From an uncultured Planctomycetaceae bacterium (GTDB lineage Bacteria > Planctomycetota > Planctomycetia > Planctomycetales > Planctomycetaceae), in the NCBI GenBank assembly GCA_903921605.1, contig CAIXQV010000257.1, positions 1 to 64,000 on the forward strand: a DNA stretch of 64,000 bases, read 5' to 3'. The position numbers were made by a program, and so were the translations under genes. The notes under the pieces were generated by a model. That model was not told where the DNA came from, did no database searches, and saw only the letters and a program-made list of their open reading frames with translations. Of this stretch, positions 41,772 through 51,362 are shown in pieces (the stretch's first letter is position 1; each line of letters opens with the position of its first letter).

Positions 41772-42968
41772 TTACTTAATGATCTTTGTCACAACTCCTG
41801 AACCAACAGTCTTTCCGCCTTCGCGGATAGCGAAGCGGCTCTGCTCCACCAACGCAATTGGCTTACCCAACTCGACTTCCACCTTCACATTGTCACCAGG
41901 CATGCACATCTCGGCACCACCAAGCAATGTAGTTGAACCCGTCACGTCAGTTGTACGGAAGTAAAACTGAGGGCGGTAACCAGTGAAGAAAGGTGTATGA
42001 CGACCACCTTCTTCTTTGCTCAGAACGTACACTTCGGCCTCGAACTGAGTGTGCGGCTTAATCGAGTTGTTTGCAGCAAGAACCTGGCCTCGCTGAATGT
42101 CTTCCTTCTTCAAACCACGCAGAAGAATACCAACATTGTCCCCAGCAATTCCCTGATCCAGAGTCTTCTGGAACATCTCAACACCGGTAACAGTGGTTTC
42201 CTGAGTGTCTCGAAGACCGATAACCTGAATCTTCTCGCCGACCTTCACGACACCAGCCTCAATTCGCCCAGTCGCAACAGTACCGCGACCTTCGATAGAG
42301 AACACATCTTCCACGGCCATGAGAAACGGCTTGTCACTCGCACGTTTCGGCTCTGGAATCGAACTGTCGAGAGCTTCCATCAACTCTGTGATACAGGCGC
42401 TGAATTTCACGTCTGCCGGATTGTCCAGAGCGCCACGCGCGTTACCTTTAACCAATTTGATGTCGTCGCCAGGAAAGCCATACTTCGTCAACAACTCGCG
42501 AACTTCCATCTCGACGAGATCCAGCAACTCCAGATCATCGACAAGGTCGCACTTGTTCAGAAAGACTACCAGAGCAGGAACACCCACCTGGCGTGCCAGA
42601 AGAATATGCTCGCGAGTCTGAGGCATCGGCCCGTCAGCCGCTGACACCACGAGGATCGCTCCATCCATCTGAGCAGCACCGGTAATCATGTTTTTGATAT
42701 AGTCAGCGTGACCCGGACAATCGATGTGAGCATAGTGCCGATTTGGCGTTTCGTACTCAACATGGCTCGCCGCAATGGTCACAGTCTTGGTTGCGTCACG
42801 AACCGTACCGCCCTTGGCGATATCCGAATAGGCCTTAATAGTTGCGAGACCCTTAGCAGCCTGAACCGCAAGAATTGCCGCTGTTGTTGTCGTCTTGCCG
42901 TGGTCAATGTGACCGATGGTTCCCACGTTAACGTGCGGCTTCGTTCGCTCAAACGTACCCTTTGCCAT
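41772..42968 (-). CDS. tuf: Elongation factor Tu
   Basis: EF-Tu, 398 residues, delivers aminoacyl-tRNA to the ribosome. G1 is [15 protein letters not shown]3 is [20 protein letters not shown] and G4 is NKCD; domains II and III follow with [15 protein letters not shown] and [13 protein letters not shown]. It is full length. It lies directly downstream of four tRNA genes and upstream of rpmG, the same arrangement as tufB in E. coli (thrU-tyrU-glyT-thrT-tufB). Confidence 0.97.
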   Translation of the reverse strand: MAKGTFERTKPHVNVGTIGHIDHGKTTTTAAILAVQAAKGLATIKAYSDIAKGGTVRDATKTVTIAASHVEYETPNRHYAHIDCPGHADYIKNMITGAAQMDGAILVVSAADGPMPQTREHILLARQVGVPALVVFLNKCDLVDDLELLDLVEMEVRELLTKYGFPGDDIKLVKGNARGALDNPADVKFSACITELMEALDSSIPEPKRASDKPFLMAVEDVFSIEGRGTVATGRIEAGVVKVGEKIQVIGLRDTQETTVTGVEMFQKTLDQGIAGDNVGILLRGLKKEDIQRGQVLAANNSIKPHTQFEAEVYVLSKEEGGRHTPFFTGYRPQFYFRTTDVTGSTTLLGGAEMCMPGDNVKVEVELGKPIALVEQSRFAIREGGKTVGSGVVTKIIK

Positions 42969-43101
42969 TACCCCAACTCCAGATCAAACTGTGCCAGGAC
43001 ACCAAACGAAGCCCGGCAAATTAACCACGAAAAGAACCCAACAGCACCTCACCGCGAGGCACCACCACACACAACGAAACAACCACCCACCCTAGCAGAA
43101 A

Positions 43102-43174
43102 AGCTGCTGAAGGGACTTGAACCCTTGACCCCGTCCTTACCAAGGACGTACTCTACCAACTGAGCTACAGCAGC
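43102..43174 (-). tRNA. tRNA-Thr (GGT)
   Basis: A 73-nt tRNA on the minus strand. The acceptor GCTGCTG pairs with CAGCAGC, and the anticodon stem CGTCC/GGACG closes the loop TTGGTAA with anticodon GGT. The T-loop is TTCAAGT. The discriminator is T; no CCA is encoded. It is the last tRNA before tuf. Confidence 0.95.
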
Positions 43175-43209
43175 AATCTCCGCGATCAAGCTGTCCCCAG
43201 AACGCAAAG

Positions 43210-43280
<71 letters not shown>

Positions 43281-43353
43281 GTCGCTGGAACATCTGGACA
43301 GCCCCAACACAGCATCTCGCGAAACCCAAAACTTACGCCTGAGCCGAGAGAAA

Positions 43354-43436
43354 TGGGGGAAACAGGATTCGAACCTGTGAAGGCTTACGCCACCAGATTT
43401 ACAGTCTGGCCCCTTTGGCCGCTCAGGTATTCCCCC
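43354..43436 (-). tRNA. tRNA-Tyr (GTA)
   Basis: An 83-nt class II tRNA with a long variable arm. The acceptor GGGGGAA pairs with TTCCCCC, and the anticodon stem CCAGA/TCTGG closes the loop CTGTAAA with anticodon GTA. The discriminator is A; no CCA is encoded. Confidence 0.95.
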
Positions 43437-43527
43437 TTTTACACACTCCAAACACGAATACTCTCAAATTAGCCAGCACCTGCGAATGCACAGCACCATG
43501 AGAGGTCCCGGCTCGAAGGTTCGCGGA

Positions 43528-43600
<73 letters not shown>

Positions 43601-43628
43601 GCGGACCGGATGCGGTGGCGAGTCGCGG

Positions 43629-43656
43629 AGTATAGCAATCGGTTCTCGTCAGGCAA
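43629..43656 (-). promoter_or_regulatory. Promoter of the tRNA-tuf-rpmG-secE-nusG transcript
   Basis: On the minus strand TTGCCT (43656-43651) and TATACT (43634-43629) are separated by 16 nt, with a TG close to the -10 box. Transcription would start near 43622, about 20 nt before tRNA-Thr. It lies in the gap between the sigma factor gene and the tRNA cluster. Confidence 0.6.
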
Positions 43657-43832
43657 GGCAGATCCCGGAAAGCTCCCAACAACGGGGCAACTCCCGATCC
43701 TGGCGGGAATATTTCCCCAGAATTGGCTCCGATCGCGCCTGACAAAACCTTGTTTTCAACCCGTCAACTCATCGGCCGTCCGATGGATCCCCATGTTGTC
43801 GACAGGCGAACCACCTTTCTCTACAGTTTTTC

Positions 43833-44978
43833 TCAAAAGCCGGGAATCTCAAAAGACCGACGTTCGGCTATTCGTCGCAGCTTCTCCAAAGTCCTTACCT
43901 CAATCTGGCGTACGCGTTCCTTAGTAACACCCAGTCGCGTACCAACCTCTTCGAGTGTTTCTGGTTCAACACTTTCCCCGAGCCCAAATCGACAAGATAT
44001 GACCTTTTGTTCACGCCCATCTAGCTCGCCGAGTAGCTCCTGAATGACAGCTCTCTGAGACCGGTTCGCATGTTCATCACTGAAGAAGGCGCCTCGTTGT
44101 TCGGCGGACTGAGTGAAAATTTCTTCCTGCCCCGTCTGAAACCGGGTCAACCGTTGGTGCTCGGCGGGAACCGAGCGAGTGAAATTCTTCAAAATAGCCC
44201 ACGAGGCATAAGTTGAAAACTTGTTTCCCCGGGCGTAGTCAAACTTTTCAACGGCCCGAATCAAGGAGATATTGCCATCACTGACCAGCTCAAAGAAGCC
44301 CGTGTTTGACTTGAGATATCTCTTCGCGATTGAGACAACCAAGCGTAAGTTCGACTTAATCAGCAGGTTTTTGATTCCCGAGATCTCCCCCAGAAGTCGC
44401 TCAAGACGAGAAATCAGCCGAGCAGAAGGTTTCGAAGAATCCAAGCCTGCTCGCAGTTGCAGAAATTGAAACTTCCTGAAGTTCATCTTGCGAAAGTAGT
44501 GCTGCTCCTCTGCCTTGGTCAACAACCTGACCCTGTAGAGTTCTCCGAGGTAGGCTGGCAAGCCTGACGGCATCCGCGCAGGGCGTTCGTCTTCGGAAAC
44601 CTCTGGCGGCTTCCCACAAATGACGGCCTCCGCGGATGGACTTCGGAACTGATTGTTGTCTATAAACTCGACAACTTCCGCCAGTACTCTACGAGCCCGT
44701 GCCTGCACCAAGGCGGCATGGACTGCTGTTCGACTGACGTGGAAACTTTGCGCCAGACACTCAACGCTTTGCCCCTGCTCTGCTTTTACAAGCATCCTTT
44801 CCCCAATAGTCTGAGGGGATTCCGGCATATCTGTGGCGAGATGCAGCTCTTCTCTGCTCAAGGACGAACTTCCCTGAGCCTCGCACGAGAAACCGCTGGC
44901 GGATCTTAAACCCCAGCTATTAGCTCTCGCCAACGACTCACTGACATTCGGCTCATTTGGATTTACTGCGCTAACCAT
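43833..44978 (-). CDS. Sigma-70 family RNA polymerase sigma factor with N-terminal helix-turn-helix
   Basis: A 381-residue group 2/3-like sigma factor. Region 2 is at about 209-272 (LRLVVSIAKRYLKSNTGFFE, FSTYASWAILKNFTRS), and region 4 at 315-372 with ETLEEVGTRLGVTKERVRQI, a normal -35-binding helix-turn-helix. Region 1.2-like residues are near 147-165 and region 3 is very short. Residues 54-100 (TIGERMLVKAEQGQSVECLA, HVSRTAVHAALVQ) look like an added DNA-binding helix-turn-helix. It is shorter than RpoD and probably not the housekeeping factor. The start at 44978 has an AGGGAG. Confidence 0.88.
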   Translation of the reverse strand: MVSAVNPNEPNVSESLARANSWGLRSASGFSCEAQGSSSLSREELHLATDMPESPQTIGERMLVKAEQGQSVECLAQSFHVSRTAVHAALVQARARRVLAEVVEFIDNNQFRSPSAEAVICGKPPEVSEDERPARMPSGLPAYLGELYRVRLLTKAEEQHYFRKMNFRKFQFLQLRAGLDSSKPSARLISRLERLLGEISGIKNLLIKSNLRLVVSIAKRYLKSNTGFFELVSDGNISLIRAVEKFDYARGNKFSTYASWAILKNFTRSVPAEHQRLTRFQTGQEEIFTQSAEQRGAFFSDEHANRSQRAVIQELLGELDGREQKVISCRFGLGESVEPETLEEVGTRLGVTKERVRQIEVRTLEKLRRIAERRSFEIPGF

Positions 44979-45896
44979 GACTGACTCCCTTGTCTGCTTA
45001 ACACCTGGGGCGGTGAAACGTTCTGGACAATGAAAGGGTTTGGGGGATTTCCTTGCGATCTGTCTCTATGCCGTCTGCTGACACTTGAACGGACTGTTTT
45101 GCGAAAACGTCGCTCATGTTCTTCACAGCAAATGGCGGACCAACACTCTCTGGTCAATTTGCCAACTTGGCTTACCACCCAGGCTCAGGCCGTTTGACCG
45201 CTTGAGTAGTTGCCTGCACGAGCGTAAATCGCCGGTCAAATAAAAAAATCGCGGTAACCGCTGATGTTTCCAGGAGTATTCAAGGAAGTTCGGGCCAAAT
45301 ATCTGAACTAAAGCCCTCCCCCGAGAGATTCTCACCGTTACCGACGGCCCCACGTTTGGCCAGCTTGTCCTTGCTTCTTTGTAATTGCGTAAATCAGAGA
45401 CGCCAAGATTACAATTATGTTCGCGCGGACGGGCCGTTATCATTGTGAATACAACATGTTGTCATATTCCACAGGGAGCGTCGTGTTTCCTGCTCGACAC
45501 AACGACCACCAAGGATGGTCTTGAGGCAAATAGTTTTTATTCTGGCGGTTGCCAGGGGCAGACGTTTTTGGTTTAAAGCTGCAGACCTTCTTGAAAGCCG
45601 CTCTTTTCTTTGGTCACAGCTCAGAAGTTCAGGGAGTAGAGTCATTCTGCTGCGGATCGCACACACAGAGGAAAACTGCTTCACCCCAAAGGATTAAATT
45701 CCCGGACGAGAACTCCACGGTGCTCCGCAAACGTTTGGCTGCAAATGTGTTAGCTTTAAGAGCAAAAGCCGGAACGGCAGTTGCCGATTTATTCTTCCCG
45801 AGCTTCAGGAATTCAATGCAGGCTCCGCATTTCAACGGCAAGGCGATGGAATTCCTTCCTATTTCGGGCACGTCCATAACCCCAAGATGATCGAGC
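44979..45896. other. Long region without a convincing gene upstream of the sigma factor
   Basis: About 918 bases with open frames that lack start sites and recognisable motifs. It contains a 12-bp perfect palindrome (45451-45462) and, on the minus strand near 45247-45265, a GCGG/CCGC stem followed by seven T that could end an unseen small transcript. The 3' boundary of a 5' leader for the sigma factor may also lie here. Nothing else could be supported. Confidence 0.45.
45451..45462. promoter_or_regulatory. Perfect 12-bp palindrome, possible operator
   Basis: ACAACATGTTGT is its own reverse complement. The flanks GAATA and TATTC extend the symmetry with a 3-base offset, giving about 23 bases of near-palindrome. 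It lies in the long gap between the sigma factor and a membrane protein gene and looks like a dimer-binding site; the regulator is unknown. Confidence 0.4.
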
Positions 45897-46373
45897 ATGG
45901 GAACAACCTACATCTTCATCGCCTTCGGATCATTCGTATGGCTCTTCGGCATTGCGATGGTGGCTTGGCATATTCGCCAACATCGGTCCGTTATGAATGA
46001 TGCCGGCCTCTCTCCGCCGGACTTCAAGTTTCACGAATCCCAGTATCGTCGTCGAATGCAGACCTCTGCCTTGACGATTACACTTGGGGCGTTGATCGCA
46101 ATGTGCGACTATCTTCCACAGTTCAGAGCCTCTCTGGGCTTTGCTGCGGGCTACATCGCGACACTCCTGTTGCTTTCAATGTGGCTTGTGCTCCTGGCAA
46201 TTGGTGATGCTTTTGCCAGTCGAGTCCATATGCAGCAATCGATCCGTCGTAATAGACAAACCAGAGCTGCACTTCAGGAAGCCATTGATGAGTTACGACG
46301 TCAGCAGGACCACTCCATGAAACCGCATTCAGATGATTTGACGATCAGTGCGCCCGACTTCAAAGGGCATTGA
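45897..46373 (+). CDS. Hypothetical membrane protein
   Basis: A 158-residue protein that I do not recognise. Three hydrophobic segments are visible, at about 4-24 (IFIAFGSFVWLFGIAMVAW), 56-74 and 82-104, followed by a charged, helical cytoplasmic-looking tail (RRNRQTRAALQEAIDELRRQ) likely to form a coiled coil. It is convergent with the histidine kinase gene; no partner is evident. The start ATG has no strong ribosome-binding site. Confidence 0.7.
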   Translation: MGTTYIFIAFGSFVWLFGIAMVAWHIRQHRSVMNDAGLSPPDFKFHESQYRRRMQTSALTITLGALIAMCDYLPQFRASLGFAAGYIATLLLLSMWLVLLAIGDAFASRVHMQQSIRRNRQTRAALQEAIDELRRQQDHSMKPHSDDLTISAPDFKGH

Positions 46374-46447
46374 GAGCCAAAACCAAACATGATGGCGGAA
46401 TCTGGGTGAGGTGTGGATGTTTCCATTCAGAGCCCCGCCAGCACGGA

Positions 46448-47905
46448 TCAACCAACTGTCTTCATGGGCAAGGTCACGAGGAATTCGGTTCCCTGAGACG
46501 ACGAGCGAACCAGTTCGATTTCCCCACCAAGGGTTTGCCGAGTTAGTTGGCGGCATACAAAAAGCCCCAGCCCTGTCCCGTGATCCTTCGTGGTAAAGTA
46601 GGGTTGAAAGATCTGCTGCTGTGCTTCAGAGCTGATCCCGTGTCCTTCATCTCGAACTCGAATTCCGATGCGCTCCTGACGGCCGTTTTCGGAAGGTATT
46701 CGCTCTGTACTGATTTCCACGGCGGCACCTTCGTTCATCGCGTCAAGCGCGTTCAGAATCAGATTCAACATAACCTGAACCAATTGGTCGTAGATCGTAC
46801 GGATATGGGGCACATCCGACGCGAAATGGGTGTTGGCGGTCTTACCTTTCCATCGTTTGTAGTACTTCGCGATATTCAGTGCATCATTAATCGCGGCATG
46901 AACATCAACGGTCGATTCCTGTTGGTTGGTTGGACGACTAAAACTTGTTAGCTCTCGCAAAGTTCGCTGAATTCGGGTGAGCTGCCCATCGACCATATCC
47001 AGTCGTTCTTTGACGTAATCATCGGAGTTCTTTCGGCTGAGCATCTGCACGATTGAGCTAATGGAAGCCAATGGATTTCCTACTTCATGAGCGATGCCGG
47101 CCGCAAGCAAACCAAATGCCGCCTGCTTCTCCTGCTGAACCAGCATCGCCTGCGATTCCTGAAGTTCTTTGGTACGAGCTGCGATTCGGCGCTCCAGCAA
47201 CTGTTGGTTCGACTGCAATTGTTCGTTCAGAATCGCCAGACGCTGTCCTGCAGTTTTCAGCAGGCCTGTCAGTGCGATAATGGCCCAGGCGGCCCAACCC
47301 AGAAACACGAGGGTCAGGATCACGGTAATGATGTTCGAACCGGCTGGCTGACCTTCTTCGTAACCTGGTCCTCGCAGGTTCAGGCTTCTGCCCTGCGCCG
47401 CATAGAGCCCAAGCAGGATATAGCTGATTGCGTGAAGTCCGAATGTGGCGAACGTCAACGAAGGCGTATGCCGAATAGCACACACCAGCAAAGACAGAAA
47501 ATAGTAGAACCGGAATGGGCTGCTGACTCCGTCATCAAAGTGGCACAAGAGTCCGATAAACAGTGCTTCCATCAGCGAAACACCAATCCGGTAGTTCGAC
47601 AGGAGCACTTTTCCCTTGCGAGTTGCCACTGTATCCAGCAAGGCATAGATGGCAGCCAGAGTCAGCATGGAATTCAGTTCGATCCGACCCGACGCACGCT
47701 CGATCAGATTCACATACAGATAGCCGATACAAAGCCCGAACCAGCGAATTCGGACGGTAATCGCGTCAGCTTCGGATTCCTTGCCAACAGGATCGAATAA
47801 TCGTCCCGCGGCGGCAGCAGTCAATGCGGCCGGAAGTCGCATGATTCCGGACGGTGTATCGGCAGGGAGTCTTCGGCCCGGGCCATCATGTTTGCTGATA
47901 CTCAT
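46448..47905 (-). CDS. Membrane histidine kinase, NtrB-like
   Basis: A 485-residue sensor kinase. The N-terminal half has about six hydrophobic segments (for example IGVSLMEALFIGLLC and IITVILTLVFLGWAAWAIIA). A coiled coil (QLLERRIAARTKELQESQAM) leads to the HisKA motif AAGIAHEVGNPLASISSIVQ. The ATPase domain has the N box LILNALDAM, VRDEGHGIS and GTGLGLFVCRQL, as in NtrB/AtoS-type kinases. The ATG at 47905 has GAGGA 8 nt upstream. No response regulator gene is adjacent, so it is an orphan here and its signal is unknown. Confidence 0.9.
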   Translation of the reverse strand: MSISKHDGPGRRLPADTPSGIMRLPAALTAAAAGRLFDPVGKESEADAITVRIRWFGLCIGYLYVNLIERASGRIELNSMLTLAAIYALLDTVATRKGKVLLSNYRIGVSLMEALFIGLLCHFDDGVSSPFRFYYFLSLLVCAIRHTPSLTFATFGLHAISYILLGLYAAQGRSLNLRGPGYEEGQPAGSNIITVILTLVFLGWAAWAIIALTGLLKTAGQRLAILNEQLQSNQQLLERRIAARTKELQESQAMLVQQEKQAAFGLLAAGIAHEVGNPLASISSIVQMLSRKNSDDYVKERLDMVDGQLTRIQRTLRELTSFSRPTNQQESTVDVHAAINDALNIAKYYKRWKGKTANTHFASDVPHIRTIYDQLVQVMLNLILNALDAMNEGAAVEISTERIPSENGRQERIGIRVRDEGHGISSEAQQQIFQPYFTTKDHGTGLGLFVCRQLTRQTLGGEIELVRSSSQGTEFLVTLPMKTVG

Positions 47906-48108
47906 CTGACTGTTCCTCAAACTTCTTTTTCTGAATACCAGCAGGAACTGCCTGACAGATTTCAGTCTGCGAAAGACGTAACGCGCGAGCACTGTGTCTC
48001 TTGACCGACTTTTACTCGTTCCGGGATTGTTTCGAAACCGTTCAGCGCTCTGACCGATACTTTCGAAACCAGAATCCGAGTTTCAGTTCAGACAGGGAGG
48101 GGGAACTG

Positions 48109-48336
48109 ATGAGCAGAGCGATCAACGTGCTGGCACTTGTTCGTGACGGGCAACGCTATGTCTTTCTTTACGACGACAATAGCGTAGAAACAGTCCTCTC
48201 AAAACTTGCCGAATTCGCGAGCGATCCTGAACTGGATTTTACCTGGTACGATGCCGCGATGCTGTCTCAGCGAGTGCGCCATTTGCAGGAAACAGAGGAA
48301 GAAGCTCAGGCCGAAGATTATCCTTCGTTTTTCTGA
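48109..48336 (+). CDS. Small conserved-looking protein upstream of xerC
   Basis: A 75-residue protein starting [20 protein letters not shown] at 48109, with a very strong AGGGAGGGGGA just before it. It ends in an acidic tail ([13 protein letters not shown]). There is no signal peptide or membrane segment. It stops 22 nt before xerC on the same strand, so the two are probably co-transcribed. I do not recognise it; the function is unknown. Confidence 0.75.
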   Translation: MSRAINVLALVRDGQRYVFLYDDNSVETVLSKLAEFASDPELDFTWYDAAMLSQRVRHLQETEEEAQAEDYPSFF

Positions 48337-48358
48337 GAGTGCTTTCAGGGGCCACTGT

Positions 48359-49273
48359 ATGCAATCCGCCACCAGAGCATTTCTCAACTATCTGAAGATT
48401 GAACGCAATGCGTCAGAACTGACCACCAAGTCCTACGCGGACGATCTGGCCCATATCTGCGAATTCTTTCAGGAACAGACCGGCGCAATTCCTGATCCTC
48501 GCCACGTGGATGTTGGCATTCTGCGTTCCTACGTTTCATACCTCCACGAATGTGGCTACGCACGCACCACAGTCGCTCGACGGCTCGCGTGCCTACGCAG
48601 CTTCTTTCGCTACTGCAATCGCGAAGGAATTTGCGAAACCAACCCTGCGAAGCCCCTCAGAACACCCCGCGCCGGACGTAAACTTCCGCACTTCCTGACC
48701 ACGGACCAGGTTGGAACGTTACTCAGCACCCCGCCAGCCAATTCCGATGCGGGAATTCGAGACCGAGCGATTCTGGAAACTATGTACTCCGCGGGTTTGC
48801 GAGTTTCTGAACTTGTCGGCCTCAGTGTGTCAGATTGGGACCGCCCTGCTGGCATTTTGCGAGTTCTGGGCAAAGGAAGAAAAGAGCGATTGGCCCCCGT
48901 TGGTAGTTTTGCCACCAAAGCTCTGGATCAGTGGATGACCGTACGACATCCCGATCCGAAGGCTCCAGAGAAACAGCGTTCGGCGATTTTCCTCAACCGC
49001 TTTGGCCGCCGACTCACGACTCGCAGCATCGGAAGAATGCTGGAGGGACATATCCTGAGCGCGGGTTTATCGACTCAAACAACACCGCACACACTTCGAC
49101 ACAGTTTTGCGACTCATCTGCTGGACGGCGGCGCGGATTTACGAAGTGTGCAGGAACTGTTGGGCCACAAAAGCCTGACAACGACGCAGATTTACACCCA
49201 TGTAAGTACTCGGCGTCTTCGCGAAACTTACGAAAAAGCACACCCGCACGCGGCCAGGAATCGGGCTTCCTGA
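48359..49273 (+). CDS. xerC: Tyrosine recombinase XerC-like
   Basis: A 304-residue tyrosine recombinase of the XerC/XerD type, which resolves chromosome dimers at dif. The N-terminal core-binding domain is followed by the catalytic domain with Arg in [12 protein letters not shown], Lys in [42 protein letters not shown] and the Tyr nucleophile in IYTHV. The start [20 protein letters not shown] at 48359 matches chromosomal Xer proteins. No mobile element or repeat surrounds it, so a housekeeping Xer is likelier than an integrase. The choice of XerC over XerD is not certain. Confidence 0.85.
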   Translation: MQSATRAFLNYLKIERNASELTTKSYADDLAHICEFFQEQTGAIPDPRHVDVGILRSYVSYLHECGYARTTVARRLACLRSFFRYCNREGICETNPAKPLRTPRAGRKLPHFLTTDQVGTLLSTPPANSDAGIRDRAILETMYSAGLRVSELVGLSVSDWDRPAGILRVLGKGRKERLAPVGSFATKALDQWMTVRHPDPKAPEKQRSAIFLNRFGRRLTTRSIGRMLEGHILSAGLSTQTTPHTLRHSFATHLLDGGADLRSVQELLGHKSLTTTQIYTHVSTRRLRETYEKAHPHAARNRAS

Positions 49274-49564
49274 ATTGAGGAGGTTTGCCACACAGAATTC
49301 TGGACTACTATGCTTTTACGTTCGCCTGGGACGCTCTAATCTGATAGAAAGTGCAACAGGTTTAAGGAAGCATTGGACGTTCGACGTCACAAGTTTCCTC
49401 CGTCGGCAATCGGTCAGGACGATTCAAGATTGCCCCACAGCTTGTTGTTCAATGTCACTAATCAGTAGCATCGCAGATTGGAAAAAGCAGAGTTGGCGCA
49501 AGTCGGCTCGCCCTAAACAACTGCAATGCGTTATGGTTGTCGGAATCAGTCACGGAAGATAACG

Positions 49565-51001
49565 ATGTCCGAAACTCCGGTTTTGTCTTTGCACGAACCA
49601 GACCTCCCGATAACGAGAGGCTCGTTGCTGAAATTCTCAGATGATCCCATCGCATGCATGAAAGAACTGCATCGTGATCACGGCGATCTGGCTGTTCTGG
49701 CTGATGGTGATCAGAGACTGGTCTTTGTCTTCTCACCCGAATTGAATCGCCATGTCCTTTCGGACACTCAGACGTTTGAATCTCGCTTTTTTGCCGTGCG
49801 TGGCAATCGGAAATCGGCACAGCGACGAGTCACCTCCGGTCTGCTGAGCCAAAATGGTGCAGAACATCGCGACAGTCGGCGAATGATGAAAGAGGTTTTC
49901 GCGAAGAAGATTCTGCCTGCGTATCATGAAACCATCTGCAAGCTCTCAAGCGATTTGACAGAGAGCTGGCAAGCAGGCAACAGTTGTGACCTGAACGCCG
50001 AAATGGTTCAGTTCATGCTCAGAATGACCAGTGCCCTGCTGTTCGGCTTTGACGATGCCGGTTTCGCGCAGAAGCTGGGGCGGCTCATAGATCGCTGGGC
50101 ACATCGGAACCATGAAATTGGCATGGGAGCCCTTGTCTCTGCGCCGCAGTTTGCGCAGGGATATGATGATCTCCTGACTCAAGCGGAAGAGCTTGAGGAA
50201 ACAGTTCGCGATATGTTTGCCCGACATCGGAGTACGCAGCACGCTCAAGTCAACATCCTGAGCCTGTTGTTTCAGGCTCAGGAGTCAGAACAACACTTGA
50301 CCGACGATCAGCTCATCGGACATTCCACATTGTTGTTCGCTGCGGCACACCTGACGACCGCGCACACATTTAGCTGGACGTTATTCCTTCTCTCACAGCA
50401 TCCCGATGTTCTGGGCAAGCTTCGAAACGAGCTTGCGAAACACGTCGCTGGCGACATTCCAACTCTGGAAGAACTTGAGAAGCTGCCGTATCTGGACAGT
50501 GTCATTAAGGAAAGTATGCGTATCTTGCCCGCTTCGTCATACTCGCAGCGGATTGCAGTTCAACCCACAAGTATCGGTCCTGTCCGACTGAATCCAGGGA
50601 CCCCGGTCATTTTCAGTCAGTACATCACCCATCACCGACCGGACATCTACGAAAACCCCGACCAGTTTATTCCGGAACGCTGGCAGACGATCGCGCCTTC
50701 CGCTTACGCCTACCTGCCGTTCGGCGCGGGACCACGCATGTGCATCGGGGCTCCGCTGGCAATGGTTGAGATTCGCACGGCACTTACGATCATGCTCAAA
50801 CGATTCAACTTCCAGATCCAACCCATGAGCACCGTCAATGGGCACGTAATCTCGACGATGCTGGGACCAACATCGTCAATTCAATCCCTGCTGCTGCCGG
50901 CAGACAGGACGCCCATCACGGTTCCTGTGTTGGGATCAGTGCATAAACTGGTCGCGTTACCCGCCGGGGCACAACCGCTCGCGATTCCTCGAGCCGCCTG
51001 A
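49565..51001 (+). CDS. Cytochrome P450
   Basis: A 478-residue soluble cytochrome P450 mono-oxygenase. The I-helix reads FAAAHLTTAHTFSWTL, where the usual (A/G)GxxTT is AAHLTT. The ExxR pair is in VIKESMRILPAS, the PERF region in FIPERW, and the heme-binding loop FGAGPRMCIG gives the thiolate Cys at residue 393. The start at 49565 (MSETPVLSLHEPDLP) follows GGAAGA. The substrate and redox partner are not evident. It stands alone between xerC and the phosphate regulon. Confidence 0.93.
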   Translation: MSETPVLSLHEPDLPITRGSLLKFSDDPIACMKELHRDHGDLAVLADGDQRLVFVFSPELNRHVLSDTQTFESRFFAVRGNRKSAQRRVTSGLLSQNGAEHRDSRRMMKEVFAKKILPAYHETICKLSSDLTESWQAGNSCDLNAEMVQFMLRMTSALLFGFDDAGFAQKLGRLIDRWAHRNHEIGMGALVSAPQFAQGYDDLLTQAEELEETVRDMFARHRSTQHAQVNILSLLFQAQESEQHLTDDQLIGHSTLLFAAAHLTTAHTFSWTLFLLSQHPDVLGKLRNELAKHVAGDIPTLEELEKLPYLDSVIKESMRILPASSYSQRIAVQPTSIGPVRLNPGTPVIFSQYITHHRPDIYENPDQFIPERWQTIAPSAYAYLPFGAGPRMCIGAPLAMVEIRTALTIMLKRFNFQIQPMSTVNGHVISTMLGPTSSIQSLLLPADRTPITVPVLGSVHKLVALPAGAQPLAIPRAA

Positions 51002-51362
51002 CGACCTGAAATCAATGCGGTTCTCGACCGCTGGCTTACTGGCCGATGCCGCAATTTCGTTGATCGTCGAGCCGGGGGCGTCCGCCCATGCAAAAGCCGT
51101 TGCCAGCAGATTGGCGGTGCACACTTAGCCGCCAGCCTTCTCAAGGCAAAAAATGCCCAATTAACCGCCAACGGCCAACAATTTGACAGAAAATCAAGAA
51201 GTAACGGCTGGAAGTTCTGGTAAACCAGAGAATTGTTAAGATCCCAAACTCCAGCGATCAAGTGCCTGAAACCATGCGGTCTGCTGGTATGATGCGGCCG
51301 AGGCGAAGGACTCGTCTTACACATTTCAGCGAAGGAGCGAAGGTTCATCGAACGGGTGCTGG
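51002..51362. other. Intergenic region upstream of phoR
   Basis: About 360 bases without a gene. It holds the motif CTTAACAATTC on the minus strand (51230-51240), a related TTAACC at 51160, and the phoR leader. No tRNA, riboswitch or terminator was recognised. Confidence 0.6.
51230..51240 (-). promoter_or_regulatory. Pho-box-like element upstream of phoR (inverted)
   Basis: CTTAACAATTC on the minus strand is identical to the element before pstS and phoU. It lies about 120 nt before the phoR start and is preceded by GGGAT, as GCAT precedes the pstS copy. It is a single copy without an 11-bp partner. See the pstS and phoU copies. Confidence 0.5.

Noticed and set aside
45549..45890. 113-residue open frame before the membrane protein gene
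   Set aside because: No ribosome-binding site and composition unlike a folded protein; not enough to call a gene.
48359..49273. xerC as integrase of a mobile element
   Set aside because: No att-like repeats, tRNA target or phage genes nearby; the protein matches chromosomal Xer.
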